Shown in pieces: positions 23,499 to 35,484 of a stretch of 64,000 nucleotides of DNA; the first letter of the stretch is position 1; each line of letters opens with the position of its first letter. The position numbers and the translations under genes are program-made. The notes beneath the pieces are model-generated. The model was not told where the DNA came from, searched no databases, and worked only from the letters and a program-made list of their open reading frames with translations. This DNA is from Antilocapra americana. Taxonomy: Eukaryota; Chordata; Mammalia; Artiodactyla; Antilocapridae. The stretch covers positions 28,438,724 through 28,502,723 of the forward strand of contig ML662442.1 of assembly GCA_007570785.1 (NCBI GenBank). Reading direction: 5' to 3'.

Positions 23499-25899
23499 AA
23501 AAACCATGTATTGCAAACTATGACCCTTTAAAAAAAGTTTGAGGACCTCTGGCTTAAATTAATTTTCAGCTTTCTGTCTCATTCATCTTATATGTTTAGT
23601 TAACTGCCAACTTCCATTAAAACTTTCAGTTATCCATCAAATTTGTTTTTCCTCTATCCACATTTCCACTATCTATAGTTCCTCCTCTTGATTGCTGTAA
23701 ATGTCCCTAAATGTTTTTTGGCTTCTACCCATTCTCTTCTAGTCTTGATTCCAGCTGTTGCACTGATATTTCAAATGCAAACAAAATTATTATGGATTCA
23801 GATCCTTCATTGTTTTTGAAGGCTAAATTATTTTATTGTCCACAGTTAAGTTATATGGCTCTTGGTATGGTGCTTAAGATTCTTCACAATCAGCCTTTCA
23901 ACAGTCTCTTTAGCTACCCACTTCACTAATATCCATCCAACCTCTGTCATTTTTCACCCTTACAGAACGTTTTGGTAGAGCAATGTTCTGTGATACATAA
24001 TTTTCTTGGCTTTGTGCAGGATCGTTTTTTTTGTTTGCTTGTTTTTTGCCTATGACACAGTGAAGATGTATGAAAACAGCTAAGACATAAGTTAAGACAA
24101 CAACAAAGTTAAAAATAAAGAAATCCCATATTTACTTAGGAGACTTGACTAGAAAAATTATAGCAAAATAATTAAAGTATATCAATCCCAAGACAAAGCG
24201 AATAGGAGAAAAAAATGGCACCAGACAAATGATGAACACAGTAATATAATGCCTTGTTGCTAGCTATTTTAGGAGTCAGTGAAATCCTATCTCAAGCAAA
24301 TTCACCTAAAGAGAATTGAGGAGAAAAGGGGAATTATTGACCATCTACATCTTGCTTATATCAGTAAACAATCAAAGTTTTAATATGTTTCTCTGAATTT
24401 AGGCTTTCTCACACACTTAACAAAGAAAAACTGGGGAATAGAAGAAAACATAGCTTTGGTTTCTCTTCATTATCTCAATCCTATCCTTTTCTCAAGACTT
24501 CTCTAGTGCTCAGCACAGAGTGGATGCTTATTAGTTATTCCTGAAGTTAACTGCTTTTTGAAGGGAAAGCCATGTCTATGACGCTGATCTCCCTAGATTT
24601 TAGATGCTTCCACAGAGCAATAACTGGTTTTATATTGGCTCACATAAAGAGGATACTCCCCAAAATATCCACAAGGAGACTAGTTTCAGTATTTCTTGAC
24701 ACTTTTCTTTGTTCTGTCTCAGCTACATGTACATCTTTATTAAATCATTTTTCCCTTTCAGGATAATTCCACACACTGATGGCAATTAGATTAGAAAAAC
24801 ACAAAGGTTTATTACTTTCAATGGACCTTATATTTCTTGTAAAAATAGAGAAAAGTTGCCTTAATGTCATCACTTTGCAGTTTGTTTTCAGAGTAAACGA
24901 GTATGGCAGGGACAAAAGGCTTTAGAAAATAATCCATGTCATTTTCATCTTTTACAGAGCTACAGTGAGAGGAATGGCTTTGCAGTTAATGTGTTACTAA
25001 GTACTTTTATGATAAGTTCTAAATGTGTTTATGCTGACGTGTACTGTAGTTTACAGTTGTATTACAGAGGCAACCCTGCATCTTCTGGAAACTATGTCAC
25101 TGGCAATGGGCTATAAAAACTCTAACGGGAGGATCAAGACGTTAACTTTGGGGGACATTTGTCACTAATATGCAAAACTGTGTGGTAGGAGAGTAAGTGT
25201 TTTTATTTTATTAATTGTTTGTTATGCCATTTCTTTGTAGTGGTTGTACTCAGTTTAAAAAAAAATAGTTTCTATTGTGAATTTACATGGCAGTTTAGAA
25301 ATAAAACCCACAATTTCCAAATTTGTATGTGTAGGTGGAATGATAAATGTAGTTAAATACGATGTTAGTGTCTTTGATTTGAACAAAATCTCAAAAGAGA
25401 AAAAACCAAAATCTTAATATTTAGATATTTTAAAGACTAATAAGATAACTTGAAAGATTAGATTTAGTTTTTAATTAGAAAATTTCTCTCTGTAAATTGA
25501 GATACAGGAGTACTGGAACCCTAGAAGGAACAGGTATTTCGAGTGTACAGGAAGTCAGGCTATAAAATATAAAGGCAAAGATAACAAAAAGTATGAGAAT
25601 ATTGAGAATTAGCAGAAATATTAAGAAGAAAAACAGAGTTTTAAGTCATCTTAGCCACATAGAACATTAAGATTTTTTGTTCTCAAGATAAAAAAGACAA
25701 GAAAGAAAGACAATTATGTAGTTATGTCCAGAAACGATTTAATTTTAATGACATTTAACCTTTTTTACTATAAATTTATTTTTATTATCTAAATGTCCAA
25801 ACAAAGTTTAAACTTTGGTAAACAGTGAATATAATTAAATATATATTTAAAATACACCATCTTTTTAACTTAGAACAATAAACAAATGTGGTTTTTAAA
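23499..25899. other. Mostly unassigned DNA
   Basis: No gene recognised. A short block at 23505-23555 (tgcaaactatgaccc...agtttgaggacctctgg) faintly recalls the ends of a hAT-type element, but it is too short to call. Open frames at 23711-23929 and 24572-24766 have no recognisable domain. Confidence 0.5.
24485..24550 (+). repeat. Possible L2 LINE 3' remnant
   Basis: The stretch agtgctcagcacagagtgga followed by tgcttattagttattcctga resembles the L2 3' end. It is short and diverged. Confidence 0.4.
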
Positions 25900-25907
25900 A
25901 GTAATTA

Positions 25908-26027
25908 CTAGTTCCCTGGTGGTCCAGTGGTTAGGGTTTGACACTCATTGCTGTGGCCCTGGGTTCAATCCCTGGTCAGGAAACTTAGATCCTGCAAGCC
26001 ATGTGGTATAACAAACAAATAAAAAAC
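25908..26027 (+). mobile_element. CHR-type tRNA-derived SINE
   Basis: It starts near ttccctggtggtccagtggt and contains gggttcaatccctggtcagg and atcctgcaagccatgtggta, the CHR family layout shared by cetartiodactyls. An 8-bp duplication AGTAATTA flanks it (25900-25907 and 26028-26035). It is older than the Bov-tA type by family distribution. Confidence 0.88.
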
Positions 26028-26035
26028 AGTAATTA

Positions 26036-26377
26036 GTGAAGATATATATCCTGAATGATTTATTATATTTAATGAGCAGACTGTGTAGAGATGCAAATGA
26101 TGAGTTGAATATAACATTTTATGTTTCATTCAGTTTAGAGCATTCAGGCTCCTTGATATACAATATTGAAAACACAGTATAAGAAACTATAGGACCTTAA
26201 GTATATTCTGGTGAAATAAAGTTAGCAATTTTGCATGATTTTATCATTGGATCACTGAGATGGAGATAGTAAGTCCTAAAAATTTATTCTCTTCTCGCAA
26301 GCTAGTGAAGTGGTACTTCCCACTGTCCTTAGGCCTCAGGTGTAGCCTGGCTTTCTTGGACATTGTTGAAAACAAAT
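26036..26377. other. Unassigned DNA
   Basis: Nothing recognised between the CHR SINE and the BovB target duplication. Confidence 0.5.
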
Positions 26378-26387
26378 ATACCTAAGT

Positions 26388-26874
26388 GGTACCTCCTAGC
26401 TATACCTAGTTGTATATCCATCTAGTCAAAGCTATGGTTTCTCCAGTAGTCATGTATGGATGTGAGAGCTGGGCCATAAAGAAGGCTGAGTGCCAAAGAA
26501 TTGATGCTTTTGAACTCTGGTGTTGGAGAAGACTCTTGAGAGTCCCTTGGGCTGCAAGGAGATCCAACCAGTCAATCCTAAAAGAAATCAGTCCTTAATA
26601 TTCACTGGAAGGACTGATGATGAAGCTGAAGCTCTAATACTTTGGCCATCTGATGTGAAGAACTGACTCATTGGAAAAGATCTTGATGTTGGGAAAGACT
26701 GAAGGTAGGAGAAGAAGAGGACGGCAGAGAATGAGATAGTTGGATGGCATTACCAACTCGATGGACATGAGTTTGAGTAAGCTCCAGGAGTTTGTGATGG
26801 ACAGGGAAGGCTGGCATGTTGCAGTCCATGGGGTCACAAAGAATCGGACATGACTGAGCAACTGAACTGAATTG
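26388..26874 (+). mobile_element. BovB LINE 3' fragment
   Basis: From about 26413 it matches BovB (catctagtcaaagctatggt; frame 26410-26598 includes VVMYGCESWAIKKAE and WRRLLRVPWAARRSNQSILK) through the 3' end (cggacatgactgagcaactg). A perfect 10-bp repeat ATACCTAAGT lies at 26378-26387 and 26875-26884. About 25 nt of non-BovB filler separate the left repeat from BovB text, including a second partial copy (atacctagt), so the 5' junction is untidy. Confidence 0.88.
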
Positions 26875-26884
26875 ATACCTAAGT

Positions 26885-27010
26885 AGAAAGATATGTCATA
26901 TTGATGAGATGGAAGATTCACTATCATAATATACTATCTCAAAGAAAATTATGCACAGATTCAATACAATATCAATCAAAATCCCAAGAATATTTTGTGA
27001 AAATTTTGTG
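26885..27010 (+). mobile_element. Short old L1 ORF2 relic
   Basis: The sense stretch includes gatgagatggaagattcact and attcaatacaatatcaatca, with aaaatcccaagaat after it. These are the L1 ORF2 motifs downstream of the RT domain. It is degenerate. Confidence 0.6.
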
Positions 27011-28872
27011 ACAAACCATATCAGTGAACAGAACAGATATGAGTCAAATGATTTCTAGAACTGGGTCTTAACAATGAGTCCCTCAAAGCCTACTGCCTCT
27101 TTCCAATGCCTGAAACCTGGACTTGGTGATTCAGTTCAATTATGCAGATGATAATACTCATGCTAAATCACCAAATAGACTCAACCTGGGACCCTAATTT
27201 ACCATGAGCCAGAGAACTATCCCACATACTCACATTGCTTAACTTGGAACTGTTATGTAAAGAAATCCTCCTTTGTCTAAGTTATTTTTGTTTTAGATTC
27301 CTCTGTTTCATTAGTTTGGGTTGTAATCCCATGTTTCATTTATGTCAGTGTGGCTTGTTCTGGCCAAAAACAGTGAGTAGGAATGAAATACTTCTAGGAA
27401 TGTTGCTCTAAGAATCTGTTTAGTCACTATTATGTCACTTTTTTCTGAATCACAATAATGTCAATGTTTCAAATAGAGGTTTCTCTGTCAGATTAATATT
27501 TGGACCGAAGACAGCACGGAGAGATGCCTAAGCCAATCTCTTCTGGATACTTAGTGAGTAAGACATAAACCTTGGTTATTACAAGACACTATGATTTAGA
27601 AGTTGTTTGCTACTGAACCATGTTGTACTCTTTCTTGGTTAATTTAAGAAGCTTAGCCAGAAACATTTTTGATACAATCTCTCTCAGTCATTTCATAGTT
27701 TAATCAGGCTATAATAAGGGAGTACTGTGGTAAAATATGAAGTGGAAAATTCAGTTACAGCTTGTGTATGATGTGTAAAAGAAGATATAGTACAACATGC
27801 AAATTCTTTTTCTTTTTTGCAGACATAGAAGAGTACAATTTCTAAAGGTTTAATGGAGAAACGGAAATAAGGAGCTCAATTCTTACTGATAAAATCCAAA
27901 GGTACTTTAGTAAAGGAGTAGATATAGTGAGGAGAGCTGAGATTTTTAAGATAAAGCACTGGTGAGATTCTCATTTTCAATTAAAACTGTAGAGGAAGAG
28001 ATATTAAAAAGTACAGAGGAAGAGTTATATTTAAATCCAAAAATAAGTTTGAAAGCACAGTGAGTAAATATGGAATCTGGGAGAAAGTTTGAAAATTTGG
28101 AAGAATGATTCACCATAGTGTTCACAGCATAGATAATAAGGCAGTTTAGAAGAGGGTTTGGAGATGCTTTTGACAATGTCACTGGATGTGTTACACGTAT
28201 GGGCTCAGACAAAACCAATTTAGTGTGGGACAAGGGGAAAAAAGTGTAGAGCAGGAAAAGCCTACCCACTCTAACAATTTAGAATTGAAAAGGAAACCAA
28301 ATGAGAACAATAGGAGAGAAGGTTAAACAAGTTAAACAGAAGTGTTTCAAGAATCTTTGGAAGGGCTTGAAAGCAGAAAGGTAATGACAGAAGTTGACTA
28401 AATAAAGGAAAATGATAAAGTCTGAAATAGCTACTCCACAGGTGAAAAATGATGGAGAGCCAAAATATGAGTGATGCAGGGAAAGCAAGAATTTCTGCAT
28501 AAAAATATCAGGCAAAAGAGAGCAGGAAATGATATAGAATCAGGGAGCAGTCACCAATTTAGAAAAGAGTGGAAAATAAATTGATTTAACAGGACAGTAT
28601 CTCCTGTTACCCTTTAAATCACTTGAGTTGAATACTAATACTTACACATTTAGTTTTCTCTTAATGAAGTAATATTACAAACACTTTCATATTATTGTAG
28701 TTTGGTTGCAAGTCAGCTAATCTTATGATTTTTTTCTGCTTCATTTTTAACAATTTTATTGTAAAATGCAACATACACAGAAAAAACATATCTGCATAAA
28801 ATATTTATGTATAGATTAACAAATAGTTTTAAAGTAGTTTTCCATGGAATCATCAGAATAGTCAAAAATAGA
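27011..28872. other. Unassigned DNA
   Basis: About 1.9 kb with no recognised gene or repeat family. Open frames at 27946-28269 and 28279-28515 (minus) have low-complexity hydrophobic composition and no identifiable domain. Confidence 0.5.
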
Positions 28873-29125
28873 ACATGGAGGGGTAGACTGGGAGTTTGGG
28901 ACTGACATGTACACACTGCTATATTTAAAATGGATAACCAACAAGGACCTACCATATAGCACAGGGAACTCAGCCCAATGTTATGTGGCAGTCTGGATGG
29001 GAGGTGAGTTTGGGGGAGAATGAATACATGAACACGTATGGCTGAATTATTTTGTTATATACCTGAAACCATCACAACATTGTTAACTGGCTGTACTCCA
29101 GTACCAAATTAAAAGTTTGAAAAAA
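28873..29125 (+). mobile_element. L1 3'UTR fragment
   Basis: It contains gactgggagtttgggactga, catgtacacactgctatatt, accaacaaggacctaccata and catcacaacattgttaactg, then an A-rich tail: the artiodactyl L1 3' end in sense orientation. The imperfect direct repeats at the edges are only suggestive. Confidence 0.88.
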
Positions 29126-29329
29126 AGAAACAGAACCAAGGAGAAATTCTAGTTAAAAAGCACAATAACTTAAATAAGTCAAAAAAAATATTACTAGAGG
29201 GGCTCAATGGAAGATCTGAGCAGACAGAAAAGAATCATTACTTGAATGTTAATCTGCTAGTTTAACTGATTTTTCATTTGAGAAATAAAAAAGACAAGAA
29301 AAATAGTCCATTACATTCCAAAAATTGTC

Positions 29330-30370
29330 TTTAAAAGAATTTGTGTTTTATCAGAAACCATGGAGGTCAGAAAACAGTACATGTGACATATTCAAAGAGC
29401 AATAAGAAAAAGACTGATGACTATGTACTTCATATTCAACAAAATTATCCTTTAAAATGTTAAGGAGAAATTAAAATATTTCAGGAGAAAAACAGAATTC
29501 ATTGTTAGCAGATTTGCCTTATAAGAGATACTAAACTGTGACTGAAATCCACATGAAGAAATAAAGAGCTCTGGTAAATGCAATTACATAAGCAAATATA
29601 GAAGACAGTATAAGTGTATTTTTTGGCAGCTCTTTCCTTCTGTATCTGAGTTTAATAGACAACTGCAAAAAGCAATTATTATAAAACTGTGATGATGGGC
29701 TTATAATGTACAAAGTTGTGATCTGATTGACAATAATAGCGCAAAGGAGTGGGGAGAGAACAAATTATATTAGTATAAAGTTTCTGAACACTATTGAAAT
29801 TAAGTTGGTATTATTCCAAACAAGATTATTGTAAGTTAAGATGCTAATTATAATCCTAGAGCAGTCACTAAGACAAAAAAAACCTACAAAATACAGCAAA
29901 AGGAAAAAATAATTACATTAAAATAATACACAAGAATTGGTCTGTTTAATACAGAAGTGGAAGGAAGGATAGAGAAACAAAAAGACATGACATATAGAAA
30001 ACAGCATGAAATCAAACTTAAATTCTCCCTTATCAGTGATGACATTTAATGTAAAAAAAAATAAACACTGTAATCAAAAAGTAGAAATTAGCAGACCGAA
30101 TTAAAAACAAAAATGATCCAGCTACATATAAAGACAGTTTAGAATCAAAGACACAAAAGTAAAACAGTAAAAGAAACAAAAAGATGTATCATATTAGTAT
30201 CAACCAAAAAATAACTGAAATAGCCATATTCCAAAAAAAAAGTTCAAAAAGCTACTATAAGTAAAGAAGGACATTTTATAGTGATGAAATCATTTTGTCT
30301 TCAGTCTAACAACAAAATAGTCATACAAACTGCTAGTTAATGAGATTTCTTGAACCTATCAGACAGATAA
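29330..30370 (+). mobile_element. Very old L1/HAL1-like relic
   Basis: Decayed sense L1 text includes agaccgaattaaaaacaaaa with atgatccagctacatataaa (30096-30132) and gtaaagaaggacattttata (30260-30279), which map to the L1 ORF2 endonuclease region. Upstream A-rich sequence (29340-29990) is consistent with the ORF1/inter-ORF part of an old L1 or HAL1. No frame survives. Confidence 0.6.
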
Positions 30371-31140
30371 GGGAAAAGCACAACCAACTAACTTATTATC
30401 TATAGAGAAGCATCTCTCTGCAGTAGATAGGAGTCCTGAGCATTACTCAACGCGCGTAGACACAGATAGACATTTGTTAGAAATAACTCAGCTAGCATTT
30501 TTAAATAATTCAGAACCTAAATATGAACTACTAAGTGTGGTGGAGACCTTGAGAGCCAGAGAGTTTGCAACCACTTGACATTTCTTCTCTGTAGACCCCA
30601 CTGGGCCTCAATGAACACTCACAAAAGAGATTAGTAAAAACAGAAATAGCTTCTTTGTGGTGCAAACCTAAAAGGACACAGTAGCTTCTGAAAGAGGGAC
30701 AAAGAGCAACTAAGCCATGGTAACTCCATATTCTTTTTCTTGGAACTCACTTTTGAGCCTTCCTTATAATCAGTAATGGTCATAAAGTAAGCTATGATCA
30801 ATGAAATGGAAGCATCTTGGAAGCTTCCTAAACAAATTTTCTTCTCCCAATAAAAGGAGTCAGACACTGGAAGAAATATTTACTCCTCAGCCTTCAGACT
30901 TCTTATATTGTGGGGTCATCTAATATTTTTGTTACTCAGGCTACTATAATTATATGAATTTGGATGTATTTATAAATGATACAATGGTCTCCCCTTTCCT
31001 AAATTTTATTGAAATTTTACTATGGTAAAAGTCCATGAATAACAACAATTTATTTAATAATTAGAATATACTAAACAAATACTTTGTGTGAGGAATCCTA
31101 CTTTCATGCAGCCTAAGTTAAAAAAAAAAAAAGCAAGCTG
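30371..31140. other. Unassigned DNA
   Basis: No gene recognised. It ends in an A-rich run at about 31121-31132 just before the BovB fragment. Confidence 0.5.
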
Positions 31141-31694
31141 ACTGGGCTCCAAAATCAATGTTGATGGTGACTGCAGCAACAAAATTAAAAGACACTTGCT
31201 CCTTGGGAGAAAAGCTATGACAAACCTAGACACTGTATTAAAACGGAGACATCACTTTGCCAATAAAGGCCAGTATAGTCAAAGTGTTGGTCTTTCCAGC
31301 AGTTAGGTACAAATGTGAGAGGTGACCATAAAGAAGTGCTGAAGAACTGATGCCTTTCAAATTGTGGTGCTGGAGAAGACTCTTGGGAGTTCCTTGGACT
31401 GTAAGGAGAACAAACCATCTATCCTATAGGAAATCAACCCTGAATGTTCATTGGAAGGACTGAGGCTCAAGCTCCAATATTTTGGTCACCTGATAGAAAG
31501 AGTCAATTCATTGGAAAAGACTCTGATGCTAGGAAAGATTGAGGGAAAGAGGAGAAGGGGGTTGACAGAGTATGAAATGGTTGGATGGCATCACCAACTC
31601 AATGGTATGAGTTTGTGAAAGCAGGGAAGCCTGGCATACTGCAGTTCATGTTGTTGCAAAGAGTTGGACATGACTTAGCGACTCAACAACAACA
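31141..31694 (+). mobile_element. BovB LINE 3' fragment
   Basis: It runs from actgggctccaaaatcaatg (ORF2 C-terminal third) to the 3' end gttggacatgacttagcgac with an (aac)n tail. It is diverged, with several indels and no open frame. Confidence 0.92.
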
Positions 31695-32159
31695 AAGAAC
31701 TCAGAACCACATCTTCAGTCTGTACCCACATCTTCATTTTAAGAATGTGCTTAGCTTGATTGCACTACAATTAAATGAAACTTAAATGAATAAAATAATT
31801 ATGCACATGTGCCTTTAAAAATCAATGTGAGACTAAAGTAATGACCCATAATTTATGTTTCAGGTATATGTAGAATTTCCCAAAAAACTGCAATGAGTAT
31901 TCTTTGCTCAATTTTAGACAAATAACAAATGTCAACTACAAAACTGTATCTATTTTATAAGCCAGAGACACTTTTCCATCTTTGAAATGAAAACCAATTA
32001 GTGAGTAATGATGAAATTCCTTCTCCTGTACAAAGTAAAAAGAACTCTTAGAGGGCTCTCTGTTTTTTTGCTGTTGTTGCCAGATTAAATCTCTACTGAT
32101 ATCCAGTTTATCAGGATAAACCCCATTAAGCTCAATATTATCTGTGTAATTTGACTAAG
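31695..32159. other. Unassigned DNA
   Basis: Nothing recognised between the BovB fragment and the next SINE. Confidence 0.5.
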
Positions 32160-32374
32160 AATTTCCCTGGTGGCTCAGTGGTAAAGAAAATGCCTGCCAA
32201 ATGTAGGAGATGTGGGGTTTGATCCCTAGTTCAAGAAGATCCCCTGGAGAAGGAAATGGCAGCCTACTCTAGTATTTTTGCCTGGGAAATCCCACTGGAC
32301 AGAGAAGCCTGGCTGGATACAGTTCATGGGGTCATAAAAGAGATAGACACAACTTAGCAACTAAATAACAACAG
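32160..32374 (+). mobile_element. Bov-tA-type SINE
   Basis: The head is atttccctggtggctcagtg and the B-box-like region is gggtttgatccctagttcaa. A ggagaaggaaatggcagcct junction follows, and the tail is acacaacttagcaactaaat. Its 3' end lies about 30 bp from the 3' end of a minus-strand BovB, so the two are tail to tail. Confidence 0.9.
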
Positions 32375-32402
32375 CAATTTACAGGTTCTTTTTGGTTCCA
32401 CT

Positions 32403-32776
32403 TGTCATTCTGCCACTAAGTCATGTCCAACTCTTTGTTTCCCCATTAACTGCAGCACACCAGGCCTTCCCTGTCCTCTACTGTCTCCCAGAGTTTGCTC
32501 AAATTCATGTCCATTGAGTTGGTAATGCCTTCCAGCTCTCATCCTCTGTCACCCCCTTTTCCTTTAGCTTTCAGTCTTTCCCAGGATCAAGATCTTTTCC
32601 AATGAGTCAGCTCTTTGTATCAGGCAGCCAAAGTATTGGAGCTTCAGCATCAGCATCAGTCCTTCCAGTGAACATCCAGGGTTGATTTCCTTTAGAATTG
32701 ACTGGTTTGATCTCCTTGCTGTCCAAAGGACTCTCAAGAGTCTTCTCCAACCCCACAATTCAAAAGCATCCAGCAC
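32403..32776 (-). mobile_element. BovB LINE 3' fragment (374 bp)
   Basis: The complement of the BovB 3' end starts at ttgtcattctgccactaagt and runs to gcatccagcac. An exact 10-bp target duplication TGGTTCCACT lies at 32393-32402 and 32777-32786. Residual frame 32564-32785 (minus) reads WRRLLRVLWTARRSNQSILK, a conserved C-terminal BovB block. Confidence 0.94.
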
Positions 32777-32786
32777 TGGTTCCACT

Positions 32787-33249
32787 GAGTTCTGATAAAA
32801 AATATGTCCTATGGGGCTTCAGTAAATAGCACATTTCTTCCTCTTCTAAGAGCAAAGTCAATTGAGAACTAAGCAAAAAGAGTAAGTAGTTACAGGCCTA
32901 GATGTCATTTTCATTACTGATAAAACTTATTTGGAGAACATGGCTTTTATCTGTGGGAGAGTGAGCTTTACAACCTTGAAGGTCATAGTTAAACCCACCA
33001 AGCAGTTCTTCTCCCTATAAATTAGTATAATAGAGTATTAGGAACAATGCATGCTTTATTAAGATAGCTTACTTCCTTGGGGGAAAATTTTTTTTTGAAC
33101 AACTCTTAACTGGATCTCATTCCAAAGTCATTTATCAGAGAAAGTTACATTTTGTTCCTCAGGGAGAAGTAGCTCAAAGTGTAAGATAAACCAACAGTGG
33201 GTTGTTTAGTGTATAATAAATGACCTAGTGTATAATGATCAAAGGAGTT
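32787..33249. other. Unassigned DNA
   Basis: No gene or repeat family recognised. Confidence 0.5.
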
Positions 33250-33840
33250 TTATTCAAGAGAAAGATATTTAGTTTAACATTAAAAATTAATCAACGTGAT
33301 TCACAACTCTAACTGAATAAAGGTGAATATTTATGATATCACCAGATAAAGAAAAAGTCTAACAAAATCCCGCACTTACCATAAAAAATAATTTCAGTAA
33401 TAACAAAAATAATATATAATTAAAAGGAAGTCTATCAATTTGAAAAAGGGATTTGATAAAATCTGCAGTTGATATCATAAATAATGATGAATATGTTCTT
33501 AAAATTGGTAACAAGATACATAAAGCAAAAATCAATAAAGAAGACATAATAATGCTCATTAAGCATATGAAAAAATACTCAACAACAATAGTTATTAAAC
33601 AGAAGTAAATTAAAATCCCAGTCTGATGTGAATTCAGATTCAATAGAATACATAAAATTTCTAAAACAGAAAACCGGCATTACCAAAATTTGGTGAGGAT
33701 GTGGAACAACCATGATTCTTAATAACCAGAAGGTGAAAAGACAAAATGCCCAACAGCAATAAAACTGGGCAAATTATTTCTTTATTTAATATGACAGATT
33801 ACTACTTAGTAATAAAGAGAAAGCATATAGTGAACATGAA
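33250..33840 (+). mobile_element. Old L1 ORF2 relic, target of the full-length L1
   Basis: Decayed sense L1 text includes taaaaattaatcaacgtgat, then aaaaagggatttgataaaat (RT region), gaagacataataatgctcat, and gtgaggatgtggaacaacca (C-terminal region). Internal parts are missing. The young full-length L1 landed just to its right. Confidence 0.65.
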
Positions 33841-33893
33841 CCTTTTTGCTTAGAAAAATTTGTTAGAAATTTTCCCAGTATAAAAGTTGCATA

Positions 33894-35484
33894 GAGAGAG
33901 GGAACTAAGATGGTGGAGGAATAGGACGGGGAGAACACTCTCTCCCCAATAAATATACCAAAAGAACTTTTAAAGGCCGAGTAAACTCCAAAAAAACAGG
34001 AACTGAATGCTGGCAGAGGACAACGGGCATCTGGAGGGGCGACCCATTGCCGACGTGAGGAGGTAGGACAAAAGAAAGAAAAAAAAAAAAGTAAAGGGAG
34101 AGACAAAGAGCTGGGGATGGGTTCCGTCCCGGAAGGGGAGTCTGGAATAAAGAGGAAAACAAAAAGAGGAGAAAGGTCTCCCAATACCAGGGAGCATTCT
34201 CTCGGACGGATCTGCGGTGAATCTTGGAGAGCAATATAACTGGGAATAAAAGCAGATTAATAGTTAAGCCCTGCAGAGTACGTCTCTGGCTACAAGGCAT
34301 AGCTGAGCGGCAGCACGGGCGCCCCACCCCCCACTAGCCAAAGGGGACTGCTCCTGCTCAGGGAGGGGCGGGCCGCGGGCTCAGGGAACCGAGCAGCCCG
34401 AGGGACCTAACCTCCCACGAAAAGCACCCCCCCCACAGGCCCGTCCACAAAACAAAAGGCGGTGAGGAGTCAACAGAGAGGCAGCCGGCCGGGTGGAGCT
34501 GGGCAGCTGTGGGCTGCGGACCGGCCCAGCCCCCCACCCGAGAGCAGAGGGCATAACCCAGCCCCTGGGAGGCTAACCAAGACTTCTGGGGATTCTGGAT
34601 GGATCGGTGCTGTACACACCTTAGAAGGCATGCTCAGCTGCACGCTGAGAAAACCCAGCGGCTGGGCCGGGGGAGGGGAGAAGCCGCACTCCCCAACTGT
34701 GCTGGGCGGACGACAGAGAGCCTGAGCAGAGGGGGCGGGGAAAGCCCTCTCACCAGGAGCAGGGCAAACTCCAAAGCGCTGAATAGACACTTAAAAGACC
34801 AGCAAACAGAGGACGCTGAGGCGAGCAGAGCGAACAGCTTTGAAACTGACAGGAGTAGCAGATTAAATCCCTGCACGTGGCGCAGACTGCATAGAAAGGA
34901 GTCTATAGACTGTGAGAAGGAGAAGCCAGACCAAGGGATCATCTGAAAATCTACAGACCCTTCACTTCACTGCATGCACCAGCACCAGAGAAAGCCTTAA
35001 TTATAACTGTACTAGGAACATATTTTAAATTTTCAAAACTTTTATATAAATATATATATTTTTTCCTTCTTTTTTTTCTTTTTTTCTTTTTCTCTTTTTT
35101 AGAATTTTTAAGTCCCCTATGACCTTACTATTTTTCTTTCTTTTCCTTTATTTTTATTTTCCGTTTTTTTTTTTTTTTAAAGTATTTTTGAGAATCCAGT
35201 CTTTACTCTAGATTTTTAATTTTTGCTCATTAGTACTTGGTATCAACTTTGTACCTTTTAAGATCCAAGCTCCAGTACCCACTGCTACCTGGGAGTGAGA
35301 TCATTGGCTTGACTGCTTTCTCCCCATTCTTATCTCTTGCTAGTAACAGTGAGGAAACCTAGACCCACCCACCAGAAAACCACACAAGCCTTCCCATCCA
35401 GGAAACTTCGACAAACCACACATCCAACCCAACCCACAGAGAGGAATCCCCACAATAAAGGGACAACACAGCAAGATAAACAAG
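33894..35484 (+). promoter_or_regulatory. L1 5'UTR with presumed internal promoter
   Basis: The 5' start carries AAGATGG (33907-33913), which contains the ATGG core of a YY1-type site; L1 5' ends in other mammals carry such a site at this place. A GC- and CpG-rich block spans about 34300-34770, the only such block in the window. It is followed by AT/pyrimidine-rich sequence up to ORF1. By family knowledge this region drives L1 transcription. Promoter activity of this copy is inferred. The open frames across 34460-34950 on both strands come from GC content and are not genes. Confidence 0.75.

Noticed and set aside
23503..23555. Possible hAT-type transposon ends (tgcaaactatgaccc / agtttgaggacctctgg)
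   Set aside because: It is too short, with no clear 8-bp duplication. The resemblance is from memory only.
34460..34950. Overlapping open frames on both strands in CpG-rich DNA, and a possible CpG-island gene promoter
   Set aside because: The block is the L1 5'UTR, bounded by the L1 start and ORF1. Open frames on both strands follow from GC content.
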